Below, in pieces: positions 1 through 10,320 of a stretch of DNA of 64,000 nt. The notes below the pieces were generated by a model. The model did no database searches. It had not been told where the DNA came from and saw only the letters and a list, made by a program, of their open reading frames with translations. The stretch's first letter is position 1. Each line of letters starts with the position of its first letter. The DNA comes from Amaranthus tricolor. Lineage: Eukaryota > Streptophyta > Magnoliopsida > Caryophyllales > Amaranthaceae. The DNA lies in the NCBI RefSeq assembly GCF_026212465.1, contig NC_080051.1, positions 16,052,178 through 16,116,177 on the forward strand. The letters run 5' to 3'. The position numbers were made by a program, and so were the translations under genes.

Positions 1-1000
1 TTAGGAAGAGCAAATTGTTGGTTTTTCTGGTTTGGTTTTTCTTTTGTGTTGAAGATGATGATGAATAGTGAGACGCGTGATTTTTCTTTTTATTATTATT
101 ATTATTATTTTTTTAAAAGAAAAGGAAAAGAAGAGAAGAAGTTAAATTAAGAATATTTTATGTCATGTGTATTTAAGATCATTCTCTCACTGATAAATCT
201 CTTAAACTTACTTGTCTTAAAATATTAATTTTCCCAAATGTTACATTTTCAATTAGTAATAGTGAAGTGGTAGAGATTAGATGTCCTTGTGTGAAATGTA
301 AAAATAGAAGGAAAGAAACTCATGTTTGTTTAGGAGGGAAGGGAAGAGAAAGGAAGAGTGATAAGAGTTGCCCCATCAAACCTTTCAGTTTTGAAAAGAT
401 TGATAACTTAATAAAATATATCTATCTAATCCCTCCATATTCCTTTTCTCCTATTTTGTCATCCAAACAAGATTCTTTTAATCCTTCAAACCTCCCCCTT
501 CTTTTCCTCAATTTACTTTTATCCAAACACACTTTTAGGCTCTATGTTGGAATTGAATTTTCTTAATTATATGTGTAAATATTCCATTGGCCCATGAATT
601 ACACTACCTTTGAATGAAATAATGATTAAGAACCTGATGAATATATGAAATTGTATGGATAATATTAAAAGTAAGTGAAAATATGTGAATAATAATTAAA
701 TAATAAAGATATTTACATAAAAAATAGAAAGTACGACATTTTTATAAGAATAGAGATAGTACTTTTTTTGAGTAAAGAACATAGAGAATATTTGGTATAA
801 AATCGTGAGGGAATAAAAAATACTTTTATTGTCATCTTGTCATTTTGTTAAAAAGTTACTTTTTATGAAGAGAGCCTGTAGCATTTATATTAAATCAATT
901 TCCACCATGACTCGGACGCTAGCTAAAGGAAAAATGTCCATAGAAATCTTTTCTTAGGCAAAAAACATGTGTCCCACCTAGCAATATTCTTCCTTTATGA
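1..1000. other. AT-rich intergenic DNA, no gene recognised
   Basis: Low-complexity AT-rich sequence with short T and A runs. The only open frame of note, around 267-566 on the + strand, has no recognisable domain and biased composition. I see nothing supportable here. Confidence 0.5.
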
Positions 1001-1029
1001 ACAAAGCTACAGTTAAAATCATTAAAAGC

Positions 1030-1310
1030 CTAAACACATATCAAACAAATGTCATATATAGCATGTATAAGAGCTATTCCTTTCTCTCGCCTTGCATTGG
1101 CAGTCATCACAGTCATAGAACCGCCTTTCAAATGAACGTAGTCGACCGCAAGGCGTCTGGCCAACTCTAAACCAAAGCACGTAGCAGCTAGCTCAGTAGT
1201 ATCCGCACCCCACATTGCTATAAACCTCCTTGTACTAGTAAATTAAGAGGACCTTTCCATTACAGTCCCGAGCAACCATCCTCAAACCATGCAACAAATC
1301 GTAATATGAG
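1030..1310 (-). pseudogene. RNase H-like (RVT_3 type) relic
   Basis: Read on the minus strand, one frame gives a stretch like GLRMVARDCNGKVLL. After a frame change it continues as WGADTTELAATCFGLELARR and then DYVHLKGGSMTVMTA. This order (a short strand around the first acidic residue, then the AE..A...GL.LA helix and the LEGDS-like strand) is that of the plant RNase H-like domain found in LINE-derived and domesticated RVT_3 proteins. The expected acidic residue of the 'DS' motif reads GS here, and a frameshift plus a stop separate the two halves. I call it a dead fragment of about 80 residues. No flanking reverse transcriptase was found. Confidence 0.45.
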
Positions 1311-1889
1311 CATGAGTGGCGGATCTAAAGTTCAGAGTTTTATAAGGCACTATTTATGGACGAAATATTATGAAAATTGTTCATCAACTTAGAGTTCGCT
1401 TGTCATCAAAGGCTTTTTACCCCACAATTAAAAAATTAAAACTTTAATGTGCAAGGAATAAATAAATTTCAACAATGGCTTAATTTTAAGATTAATATTC
1501 AATTATATGAAGCTGCACCAAAAAGACACACAGGATGCATACTTTTAAAGGATAACTATGCTCATAAGGAATAACTTTACTTTAAGCAACGATTGAGACT
1601 CTTCCCAGCACCAATGAACTTCTCGATACACTAATCTAGAGTATAACTATAGCTAAACAGACAGAACAAAAAAATAGGTTTAGGAACAAAGAATGACAAT
1701 CTTTTTTCCCTTTCTCTTCTCTTGATTTGTTTTTTTTTTTTTATAAATTTTTTTACTTTAACATCTATAGAACGCCATGTAAGTAGAGGCATGATTAACA
1801 TAGACAAATTTTAATTAACAAATGCATTAACGTTACTAAACACATTAAAAAACACAATAACAAACACATTAACATTAACAAATGTTCAT

Positions 1890-2660
1890 GTTATGAATGG
1901 TGTGACTTGAGTGTACATTTAGGTGTGCATTCATGTGGTGACTTTTGGGATGGAATCCTAGGGATGTCATGAATAGGTTTATTAAGTTTAGTCTTAATGT
2001 TTGTGGTTTATGATGATGGTTAAAGTATGGATTAATGAGGTAATGAAGTGTGAGCTAATCATGAGAGTTATGGGACTTAATGAAGAAGTGCTAAGGTTTA
2101 ATTCAAGATGCTCTTCTATGCAAAGTCGAGCAAAACTGTCAGAAGCTCTCTGTAGTGCTGCTCGACTAGCGAGCTCCAAGGTGGGTCGAGCGAGCAGACA
2201 GAATGTAACCAGAAACTTCCTGTAGCCCGCTCGTCTAAGCCGCTCGACCGAGCGAGCCCCTGTTTTCGTCGAGCGATGTCTCTGATGCTCCTAGGATGCT
2301 GTTTTTAACTCTTCAAATACTTGGGGCTGTTTCATTATCATTTATTCATAGCTTTAATATACTTAATGTTATTGAGTGTGATCTCTCCTATAAATAGAGA
2401 GCTTTCATACACACATCAAACACATCAAACACAACCCCTAAGCCAAACACAACCCATAAGCCAAACACATAGCCTTTGTTTTATCTCTTACTCAATTGTA
2501 ATACTTCATTTGTAAGAGTGTTTTACTCCATTGAAATAACATAAACAAGAAGCTACACACCACAGAGGACGTAGCCATCATTGGGTGAATCTCCTTAAAT
2601 TATTATCGTTCATTAAAGTTCTTAACATCATATCGATTTTGGCAAATATTTCAGTTCAAT
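1890..2660 (+). repeat. Probable LTR fragment of a retrotransposon
   Basis: The stretch resembles an LTR. It has GC-rich repeated words built on CGAGCGAG around 2160-2275, a TATA box TATAAATA at 2389-2396, then a C/A-rich leader with repeated 'ACACATCAAAC'-like words. A U5-like tail follows (AGAGGACGTAGCCATCATT and GGGTGAATCTCC, near 2570-2595). No second LTR, primer-binding site or coding region lies beside it. It may be a solo or truncated LTR. The ends were not defined. Confidence 0.4.
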
Positions 2661-5235
2661 TATCCAAAAAAGATGAACAAAAAAATCAAGAACTAACATC
2701 TAACAATTTTCAAGATTAAGATTTAGATTAAAGATTATATTAGAACATCAAGATTAAGAATTTAAGATTAAAATTAAAATTAAAGATAAAAACATAAAAA
2801 TTAGCATTAAGATTAAGAGTGGAAATACCTTAATAATTTGTTTTGTGAAAATGCCTTAAATTTCCCCTAGAGCACGTGCCAGGGGTGCCCATGAATAAAT
2901 TCGCCCATGTAACCATCAAAATTTTATGTGTAAATTCGCCCATGTGACCATCAAAATTTTATGTGTTAGTTATATTGAAAGAATTAAATAAGAATCAACG
3001 AAAGTTGAAAGGTTCATTTCCAAATAAGGTGGTTTATTAAAATATGGAGGACATCTTGAATTTTAATAATAAAATTAAGTGATAGTTTGAACTACTAAGA
3101 TTTGTACTCTTATTATAACGAGCATATATTTAGGCGGTAAGGGTGTCGCGGGGTGCAACTCAGGTCGTGAGGTTTGACCTTTGGGTAGTAGGGATTTTGT
3201 GAGTTCTGACCTCCAACCCATTTACATTTTTACATTAAGGATAAGTGGATAGATGGATAATGAGAAGCCGATCATGTAGAAAATCCATGATCAATATGAA
3301 CAGTCTTGTATGAGAGGTAAGAAGTTAATAAGTTAAAAGCTTCTATTATTGGGTTATTTAACCCAAATATGAGACGTGTCTTACGGTAAGACCATCTTAT
3401 ATAAGAATTTGTGATCTTACGAAGGTTTGAAAAATGGGTGAATTCACACTTCAAGCTAATATTCGTTTAGGACTAGCTTCCACCTTCTTGGAATTATGAT
3501 ATTGCAATTTACATAAGCATATGAAAAAATACATGACTCTTCGAGAACTTATTGAAAAATAAGCACCGAAGAAGATAATCGTGTTAATGATAAAATAGAA
3601 TTTACTTCTAAAGTTAAAGCAAATATGGTAATTGCAAATCACTCTTCTTTAAGTTTAATGATCAAAATAAGAAAAATAACAAAAATGGGGGAAATTTAAA
3701 TATATGAGCGAGAATTTTTTATCATTGTTGAAAGCTCAAGCTTAAAGACGAGGGTGGAATGGGAGGGGGTGGTCAGAGAGGCAGTGGAGGGAGAGGGGTT
3801 TTAAGGGAGTGGGATGGGGTGGGTGGTGTTAAGGGTTGTGGGAAGATTTTTTATTAATAAAATCAAAAAGTTAGAAAGTTAAAAGGTAATTAAAGATATT
3901 CAACGGTTGTTAGAAGATTAGTTAGTCGAAATCCGATGACCTAACTTACGTGTTTTAGATATTTAATGTTAAGTAATTGTATTCATAAAAAAAATAAAAG
4001 TTGTAATTCGTAAAAGCCTCTAACAAGTTTTATTTTACGAATTATTTTAATATAATTAATTAATAACAGTATTATTTCTAATTAAAAATTCTTTTACATG
4101 CATTGGGTGGGTGGATATCATGGTTTTACCTACTTGGCTACTTCCATAACTGTTAACACCGTGGATACCATGATTACTACCTATGTATGTAGGGAGTGGT
4201 GAATTTAAAATTTTAACTATGAAGGTCTTTAAAATTAATTATGATTGTTAGACGAAATTTTTTAAAAGATTGAACGACCATTGCCATTTTTATGATTTAT
4301 TTTAATAAGATATTTTACGGTGGAGCCTAGACACCTTCAAACCCAGACATACAACCACTACTATCGGCATAAGAGTTGTGTGGAGTAGAATGTGCGTATA
4401 GTTTAGGGTCTAGCGCATATAAAGAACTCTAATTATTTTTTTTTTTTCAGTATTGGTGCATATAAAGAACTCTTGTCCATCCGAATATTGGTTCATATGC
4501 AGGAGTCAAGACTCCAAAAGTTGTGATCTTCTATGTGCTATTTATAGGGCTCTATAGAATATGTAATTTTCAATGTGCGTCTAAATATATAGGTGCAATT
4601 TTTTAGTCTCTACAATTGCATACCATTATAATGAGTTCCAAATACAAATAGTATATCACTTTTGTTTCTTAAATATATTTGCGATGTCTAAGCATTATGT
4701 GAGAGCTTTATCAACTAAAACCAAAGGAAGTATAACATAGTGGTTTCCGAGGCTTTTAATCTCTCAACAATTCATGATCATCTACCCTACGATATATGGA
4801 TATTAAATAAAAGTTAAGAATTGGGCAATATAAGAGCTTTTTTAAGTAGTATGGAAATATTACTCTAGAACATAGTGCACAAAATAGGCCGCATTGACAG
4901 TATAAGAGTTTTTTAGTTTAATGCGACCAAAATATAGGGCAAATTAATCATGAATCATCCATATTGGCTATAAAATCCATTCGCAATTATTACTGCAGTG
5001 TAACTGAAACTGTATTTTTGCACTATACTCTAAAAAAAGCAATAAATGAAGAACTACTTAGTTCGACCCAAAATAAATCTGTAAAATGCATAACAAAAAT
5101 CCGTAACCTATAAAAAAAACTGTTGAAGTACTCTGCTTCCTTGCTAACAATCAGTATATAAGCATATACGAACGAATATTTTCAGAAACATTTGCATGGT
5201 TTAAGAGCATTCTAAAGGCATACATTCTTATATTT
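2661..5235. other. AT-rich intergenic DNA, no gene recognised
   Basis: No open frame with a recognisable domain. Small islands of degenerate dispersed repeat occur (for example the GTAAGACCATCTTATATAAG type near 3384). The 3' flank of the ANTH gene is at the right end. Confidence 0.45.
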
Positions 5236-6867
5236 TCACCAAGGATAAAGCATGATTTCATGAGGAGCAGTAGCATTGATTAAAGGCCCATTATGCACCA
5301 AAAGATTGACTTGATCCTGCATCCCATTTGCAACAAATTCATGCCAAAGCTGTTGCTCTTGAACCAGCAAATGCCGCTGCTTCTCTATCTCGGCTAACTG
5401 AACATATATAGGAGGCGGCACTGCTAGAGATGCTGCGAATGGATCCTGAGTAACTGTCTCGACTGACCCTTCATTGCTCGGTAGTGACAAAACCACATTC
5501 TTCTCGTCTAGCCAAGGCGACACGAAACTACTAGCATTATCACTACTCAACTGGTTCATACCAGTTTGATCATAAAGCCCATCTAGCAAGACATCATCAA
5601 AATTGACAACAAAATCAGGGTTCTGTTTGGATATATCAGTTTTAGACAACACCAAATCTAGACTGCTTGAATCATCAACTGGAGTAATGGGTGGTTCACC
5701 ATCATCCGAAAACTCTATCCATTGATTACTCGTTTTCATTTGAGTCCCACTAAGAGATCGATCGAACATTTGGGTAACTTCACAACCTGATTTCTCATGA
5801 ACACCACAGAAACTCACCAATTCCATACCAATTTCATTGTTTTCTGGCTTCTTCTTACACATAGTTGATGGGTTCCTCAACTCAATTCTTCTAGAACTTT
5901 TCGTTTCATTTGACTTCTTCTTTACACTCTTTTCCATGGACTTCAAAAGATCATCCCCTATTTTCTCAACTTTTGGATACTCAACAGGAATATCAGCACC
6001 ATCAAGCCCCTTACACCAATCATAAAACTCAGCAAGATCATCAAACTGTTTTGCCACAGTAGCAAAAGTCCCATAAGTCTTAACAGAATTCAGATAGTCC
6101 ATACCCCAAAACCGATCCAACATGAATGATAAGCCCTCAGAAATATCAATATACAGCTCAAAACTCTCTTCCACAACCAAAGCAAAAGCAAGAATCACAA
6201 GTTTTCTGTGTTTTTTTACATACCTCGAACCCATATCGAGTACCCTTTGAAGCAACCTTTGCAATCTCTCCATTCTACTCAATACCCTCTCAAGGATTAG
6301 TTCATCTCTCAAATGGGTTGCCTCCATTTTCTTATCTTTCTCCTCCAATTTCTTTAAATCATCAAATGAACTCCTTTTCTTTTTTCTCAGCCACATTTCA
6401 TCAAACACCAATAACTCAATTTTCTTTACAAGATACATCCCATATCTCCTCACAAAATCTGTGTAATCCCATGAATTTGAATGGGCTAAATCTTGAAAAT
6501 AACACAAATTACTCAACATTCTACAACTTGAATTAGCAGAAGCAATTTCTTTCACAATATTCTTACCACCATCAGTGATTAGTCTATGAACAAGAATCAA
6601 ACACTTTAACTCGACAATCCAATCATGGGTTCTTTCAATTCGTTTAGCAATTAAACTTACACATTCTTTAATTTTCTCTCTAGAATATGAAATTTGTTGC
6701 AAAATCTCGTTTGAATGTTTGATATTTGGAATTTCTTTCTCATGGCTTGTGGATTTAACGATCAAGATTTCGATTTCTGGGTCACTATGAGACGCCAATT
6801 TTGCAATGTTAATGGTTGTTTGATCTTTAACTAACCCTAATGCTTTCCGAATGGAACTGGGTGCCAT
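5236..6867 (-). CDS. ANTH-domain clathrin assembly protein (AP180/CALM family)
   Basis: A single-exon 543-residue protein. Residues about 20-300 form an ANTH domain. The phosphoinositide-binding motif K-x9-K-x-K/R-H lies at 38-51, with K38, K50 and H51 kept but N48 where the second lysine is usual. An acidic, Ser-rich low-complexity region follows (about 330-470). Then come a DPF clathrin/AP2-binding motif (475-477) and the plant-type tail AASLAVPPPIYVQLAEIE with LLVQEQQLW. Family members bind PIP2 and recruit clathrin at the plasma membrane or trans-Golgi. The start ATG has A at -3 and G at +4. Only 206 bp separate it from the end of a MULE, so the promoter is short or includes transposon DNA. 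I do not assign a specific paralogue. Confidence 0.93.
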   Translation of the reverse strand: MAPSSIRKALGLVKDQTTINIAKLASHSDPEIEILIVKSTSHEKEIPNIKHSNEILQQISYSREKIKECVSLIAKRIERTHDWIVELKCLILVHRLITDGGKNIVKEIASANSSCRMLSNLCYFQDLAHSNSWDYTDFVRRYGMYLVKKIELLVFDEMWLRKKKRSSFDDLKKLEEKDKKMEATHLRDELILERVLSRMERLQRLLQRVLDMGSRYVKKHRKLVILAFALVVEESFELYIDISEGLSFMLDRFWGMDYLNSVKTYGTFATVAKQFDDLAEFYDWCKGLDGADIPVEYPKVEKIGDDLLKSMEKSVKKKSNETKSSRRIELRNPSTMCKKKPENNEIGMELVSFCGVHEKSGCEVTQMFDRSLSGTQMKTSNQWIEFSDDGEPPITPVDDSSSLDLVLSKTDISKQNPDFVVNFDDVLLDGLYDQTGMNQLSSDNASSFVSPWLDEKNVVLSLPSNEGSVETVTQDPFAASLAVPPPIYVQLAEIEKQRHLLVQEQQLWHEFVANGMQDQVNLLVHNGPLINATAPHEIMLYPW

Positions 6868-7041
6868 TGATATAGGTTTTTTTCTAGAGTTTTTTGGTTG
6901 GAAAAAAGCAGGGGATGTTTACTTTTTGCTAGGATTTGAAACAGAAGCATGATATAAGCGCGGGGAAATAACAGATTAAAGTTCTCGGATAACTTGGGCT
7001 CATCCAAACACAAAAACTCGGGTGAGACCGTTGTGATAGGC

Positions 7042-7055
7042 TTGGGCCGGCCCAA
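7042..7055. promoter_or_regulatory. Palindromic site II (TGGGCC) element upstream of the ANTH gene
   Basis: TTGGGCCGGCCCAA is a perfect 14-bp palindrome holding TGGGCC on each strand, the site II/TCP-type element common in plant housekeeping and proliferative promoters. It lies about 175 bp upstream of the ANTH start codon and 19 bp from the MULE1 terminus. The sequence is direct; the regulatory role is inference. Confidence 0.4.
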
Positions 7056-7073
7056 TTGTATATATATTTTTTT

Positions 7074-7330
7074 GAAAATTTGAAAAAAAAAGATTATTTA
7101 ACAATTTTATTCAAAAAATAAGCTTCGTTCAAACTTTATTCCTAAAATAAGCGTCCTTGACTTCAAAGCTAGGCTTGGTGTAAACTCGCTCTTACTAACA
7201 GCAAATTAAAAGAAATGATCAAAATTTTAGTCAAGGGATATGTCGCTGTAAGTAACAGCGACCTAATGTTTGACTGGTCAAACATAATGTCGCTGTTAGT
7301 AACAACGACATATCCTTGACCTGGTTTGAC
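7074..7330. repeat. MULE1 left TIR with subterminal palindromes
   Basis: Left inverted repeat of MULE1. It contains two near-palindromes, 7242-7262 and 7289-7309, each with the core GTNAGTAAC flanked by CGCTGT/ACAGCG-type arms. It also has a TTGACTGGTCAA palindrome between them. These are candidate transposase or host-factor binding sites, by analogy with subterminal motifs of other MULEs. Confidence 0.8.
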
Positions 7331-7423
7331 TTTTGTTGATCTTTTTGTATAATTTAAACTAACTGTTGTAAAATTGAAAAAATAATCGTTATAAAGTTGA
7401 AAATAGCCGTTGTTATTATGTTC

Positions 7424-7598
7424 TATAAATAACTCCATCGCCTCCCTACTTCATTGTATCCAAACTCCATCATTCTTGTTCTAGTTAATCGATTTTAAAG
7501 GTAACATAAAGTATTATGTTAGTATTATTCTCAATTTATAAATGTTAATATTATTTTTGAATGTTTATTTATGTTTCTATATCATATGTGTTCCGTAG
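7424..7598 (+). promoter_or_regulatory. TATA box and 5'UTR intron of the GRF gene
   Basis: TATAAATA at 7424-7431 is followed by a pyrimidine/A-rich leader. A splice donor AAAG|GTAACA lies at 7500/7501 and an acceptor CCGTAG lies directly before the ATG at 7599. This gives a 98-bp leader intron that ends exactly at the start codon. Predicted from motifs only. Confidence 0.5.
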
Positions 7599-7895
7599 AT
7601 GTCACAGGAGCATTCTATTGAAGAGCTTTGTGATTGTGGTTATGAAGTTGAGATTAATACAGATTGGAGCAACATCGATTCTGGCCGTGATTTTGTTGCT
7701 TGTCCTTTCTACTTGGATGAAGGATTCGGATGCACGTACTTTAGGTGGGTTGCTCCGAAGGGTACCAAATCGCTTGTAAAAGAAAAACAACAGCTTAAAG
7801 ATAAGGTAATTAATCTCAAGAGACAAATAGATGATATGGAACATAGGAAAGAAGAGACTGAAAGAATTATGAGAAAGTTGAAGAAGCAATATTAG
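7599..7895 (+). CDS. Small GRF-type zinc finger / coiled-coil protein carried by MULE1
   Basis: A 98-residue protein. Residues 11-50 match the GRF zinc finger: C11-x-C13, then GRDFVAC (C35), then GC45TYFRW, the C-x-C...C...C ligand pattern with the GR.F..C and YF.W signatures. Residues 58-97 are charged heptad-like helix (KEKQQLKDKVINLKRQI), a likely coiled coil. GRF fingers bind single-stranded nucleic acid in several DNA-repair proteins. Small GRF plus coiled-coil proteins are frequent in plant genomes and transposons. It is the only MULE1 gene without a visible lesion. It is divergently placed from the PMD and transposase genes. It has no counterpart in MULE2, although the flanking sequence CGGAATGATTCATCGCC (near 8050) does. 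Confidence 0.72.
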   Translation: MSQEHSIEELCDCGYEVEINTDWSNIDSGRDFVACPFYLDEGFGCTYFRWVAPKGTKSLVKEKQQLKDKVINLKRQIDDMEHRKEETERIMRKLKKQY

Positions 7896-8255
7896 TTAAC
7901 GACGGTGGTTTAACTTAACGAATGAACTATGTAATTTGATAGGGATTCGTTGAACATGAATGAAATTGTGTTGAATTTTTGAGAGTATTTTCCCTATTTG
8001 AATATGATTGTCTATTTGTTTATGATTAAATTCATACTGCATTCTTGGCGGAATGATTCATCGCCGAAAACTCTGAGTACTTAACATCATTTCATTCATA
8101 ATAAATATGTGATAATACGATAAAAATATATATATCTACATATATATTACAAATTATACACAAAAGCCCAAATATTACAAATATTAAATATGTACAAATG
8201 TTCAATATATACAAAATGTCACTAATGTTCAATATATACAAACAGTATACTAATG

Positions 8256-10183
8256 CTAATCCTCCTCCTGTACCCTGTCTAACTGTGACAGTTTACGACG
8301 CCTCCTACGATAGTAAGAGGCCATCGCATAACACTCGGGTAGGAGAGGTGATTGATACTGTGATGATCCAGCACCCTGTGAGGACCCGGCACCATAGTCG
8401 GGGCACGTTAAGTCTATCTCCTCAAGATGAACGTCGGCATGATGAGGATATGACCCCTACTCGTCCATAGTGGTGTCGGGCATAGCGACTTCTGGAATGA
8501 AGTGCTGAAACTGTGTCCCTAGTAGTATGCCTTGGGCAATCTCCCGTACAGGCTCCTCTTGGGTGGAGCTGATGACAAATGCAATGCCCTGTGCCTGTGT
8601 TAAGACTGAAGTATTAATGAAATGTATAACATGTAAGTTCTATGGATAATAATCAACGTTGAAGAATACTTACAAACTGTGTCATCGTCGGTGCTGCGGG
8701 AGCGTATTGCGCTGCCGCAATGATACCTTGTGGTGTCATCCATCGACGAGTGATGGAGAGGAACCACGGCATGTAATCCGCCTACAGTCTCGATCGGCGC
8801 ACCTTGGGCTAGCAGCTCCAGCCTGTGATCCCAATGAGCTATATGGCCCCAGTTGATCTCTAATCAGTTCTTGGGCTCCCGACCCTTGCGTGAGCTGTGC
8901 TGGAGATCCGCCATTGTGTCACAAGGCGGCAGGATGCCCTGTACCATCTCAAATTGGCGCAGTACGTGCTCAGGGAGATGCACTTCGACTATGTCGAAGC
9001 ATATCAAAGGTACAGAGGCTCTCCACGCCCCTGACAAGATCCCTGAGTGCTGAGGCAATGCAGCTTATGCCTCAGCGGGGTAAGGGTCCCATCGAAACTA
9101 CACGTGAAAAAGCAATTAACAAATTACGCAATGTGATAGTTACAAGACTAGTTGTAGTGAAGTTTTTACCTGGTCAGCTCGAAGTAAATCGAGTTGATTG
9201 TGGTAGAACCCCACGCCCGATCCTGTGTGGGTCCTTGTACGTCTATCAAAGGACCACCGCGATCCATACGGCACACGTGGGGGTGGAAGAATGGGTGGCG
9301 CAGATGCACCACGTCCCACACTCCTCATTGGTTGCCCAATGAGAATGTGCTCCCACGCCCAAAGCTATGAATTACAGATATAAGTAAGTAAACGAAACAT
9401 AAAAACAAATTAAGAAATAAAGCGTTAACATGTAAACTTAGTATTACCTGGAGAATAATTAGGGGCCCAGCGATCTCCTTCACGTTCTTCCGTGAAGCTT
9501 CACATAGTCTTCTATACAGATAAGCTAGGGCTGCGGAACCCCAGCTGTAACCAGAGATGACCTCCCATGGCGCATCAAGCAACGTTCAGTACAAAAGCTG
9601 TACCCTGTTGCCACTCTCGTCGGAGAACAAGACAGCACCAATCAGATATAAGAGATACGCCTTCAGGGAGGTGCGAGAAGTTCTGTGCAAGCCATGTTAC
9701 GCGCAACACACTCCCTTTGGCTACCTCTGCGGGAGGTCGGACTCCTAATAACCTATGGGCTTTATCTTGCCAACTTTCAAGTTGGCGTCCAATAGTGCAG
9801 ACGGCATGTCCCTCGATGGGAAGCCGTGTAAGCACAGCTATGTCTAGTAAAGTGACAGTAGCCTCACCTAGAGGTAGGTGGAAGGTATGTGTCTCTTCGC
9901 GCCACCGCTCGACTAAAGCCGTGACTAGCGCCCGCTCGTTGAAGGTAAGGGATGATCCGTGCGTCAACGGCCCACGGAGCAGAGTCGGGATGCCTGGTGT
10001 ATATGGTTTCCACGTCGGACACCTAAATGCAAAGATTATATTAGCATAAAGTTAAAGTATAAAGGCATGTACATTCAAAATATTAAGTTCACTAACCTGG
10101 ACATCCCATAGTACACTGCACCTGTGATCCGCCTGCATCGTTAGTACACCAGGGTCTCGAGGGCCTGGAGCTGCTAGATCCAT
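8256..10183 (-). pseudogene. Plant mobile domain (PMD, aminotransferase-like) gene, MULE1 copy
   Basis: Five exon-like blocks on the minus strand follow the PMD protein order. An N-terminal MDLAAPGPRDPGVLTMQ exon spans 10183-10097. The PMD core (ALVTALVERWREETHTFHLP, then GEATVTLLDIAVLTRLPI) spans about 10020-9660. AYLLYLIGAVLF and YSWGSAALAYLYRRLC span 9655-9450. A WAWEH-like block is at 9370-9170, then CFDIVEVHLPEHVLRQ at 9060-8860. The C-terminal exon ends in a basic YYRRRRRK run and a TAG at 8256. Breaks: exon phases disagree at about 10022, a frameshift falls near 9655, and a TGA falls inside the LLY-TLLDAPWE segment. PMD proteins include MAIN/MAIL of Arabidopsis (silencing, genome integrity) and many transposon-borne copies. 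This copy looks dead. Confidence 0.75.
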
Positions 10184-10320
10184 CTCTACTGCAATTCAAC
10201 AATAACTAAGTTGTAGTTATGATTATACGTAAAAAGACTTAAGAAATATTCAAATTTTTTACTTATGTTATTTATTTGTTTCATAGTCTTTATGTTTATA
10301 TACTCAAATACAAATATTGT

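Noticed and set aside
6126..6536. 136-residue open frame on the + strand
   Set aside because: It lies wholly inside the ANTH coding region on the opposite strand and has no domain; it is a mirror of that gene.
6837..7055. Possible upstream open frame overlapping the ANTH start
   Set aside because: It begins with TTG, not ATG, and has no recognisable protein features.
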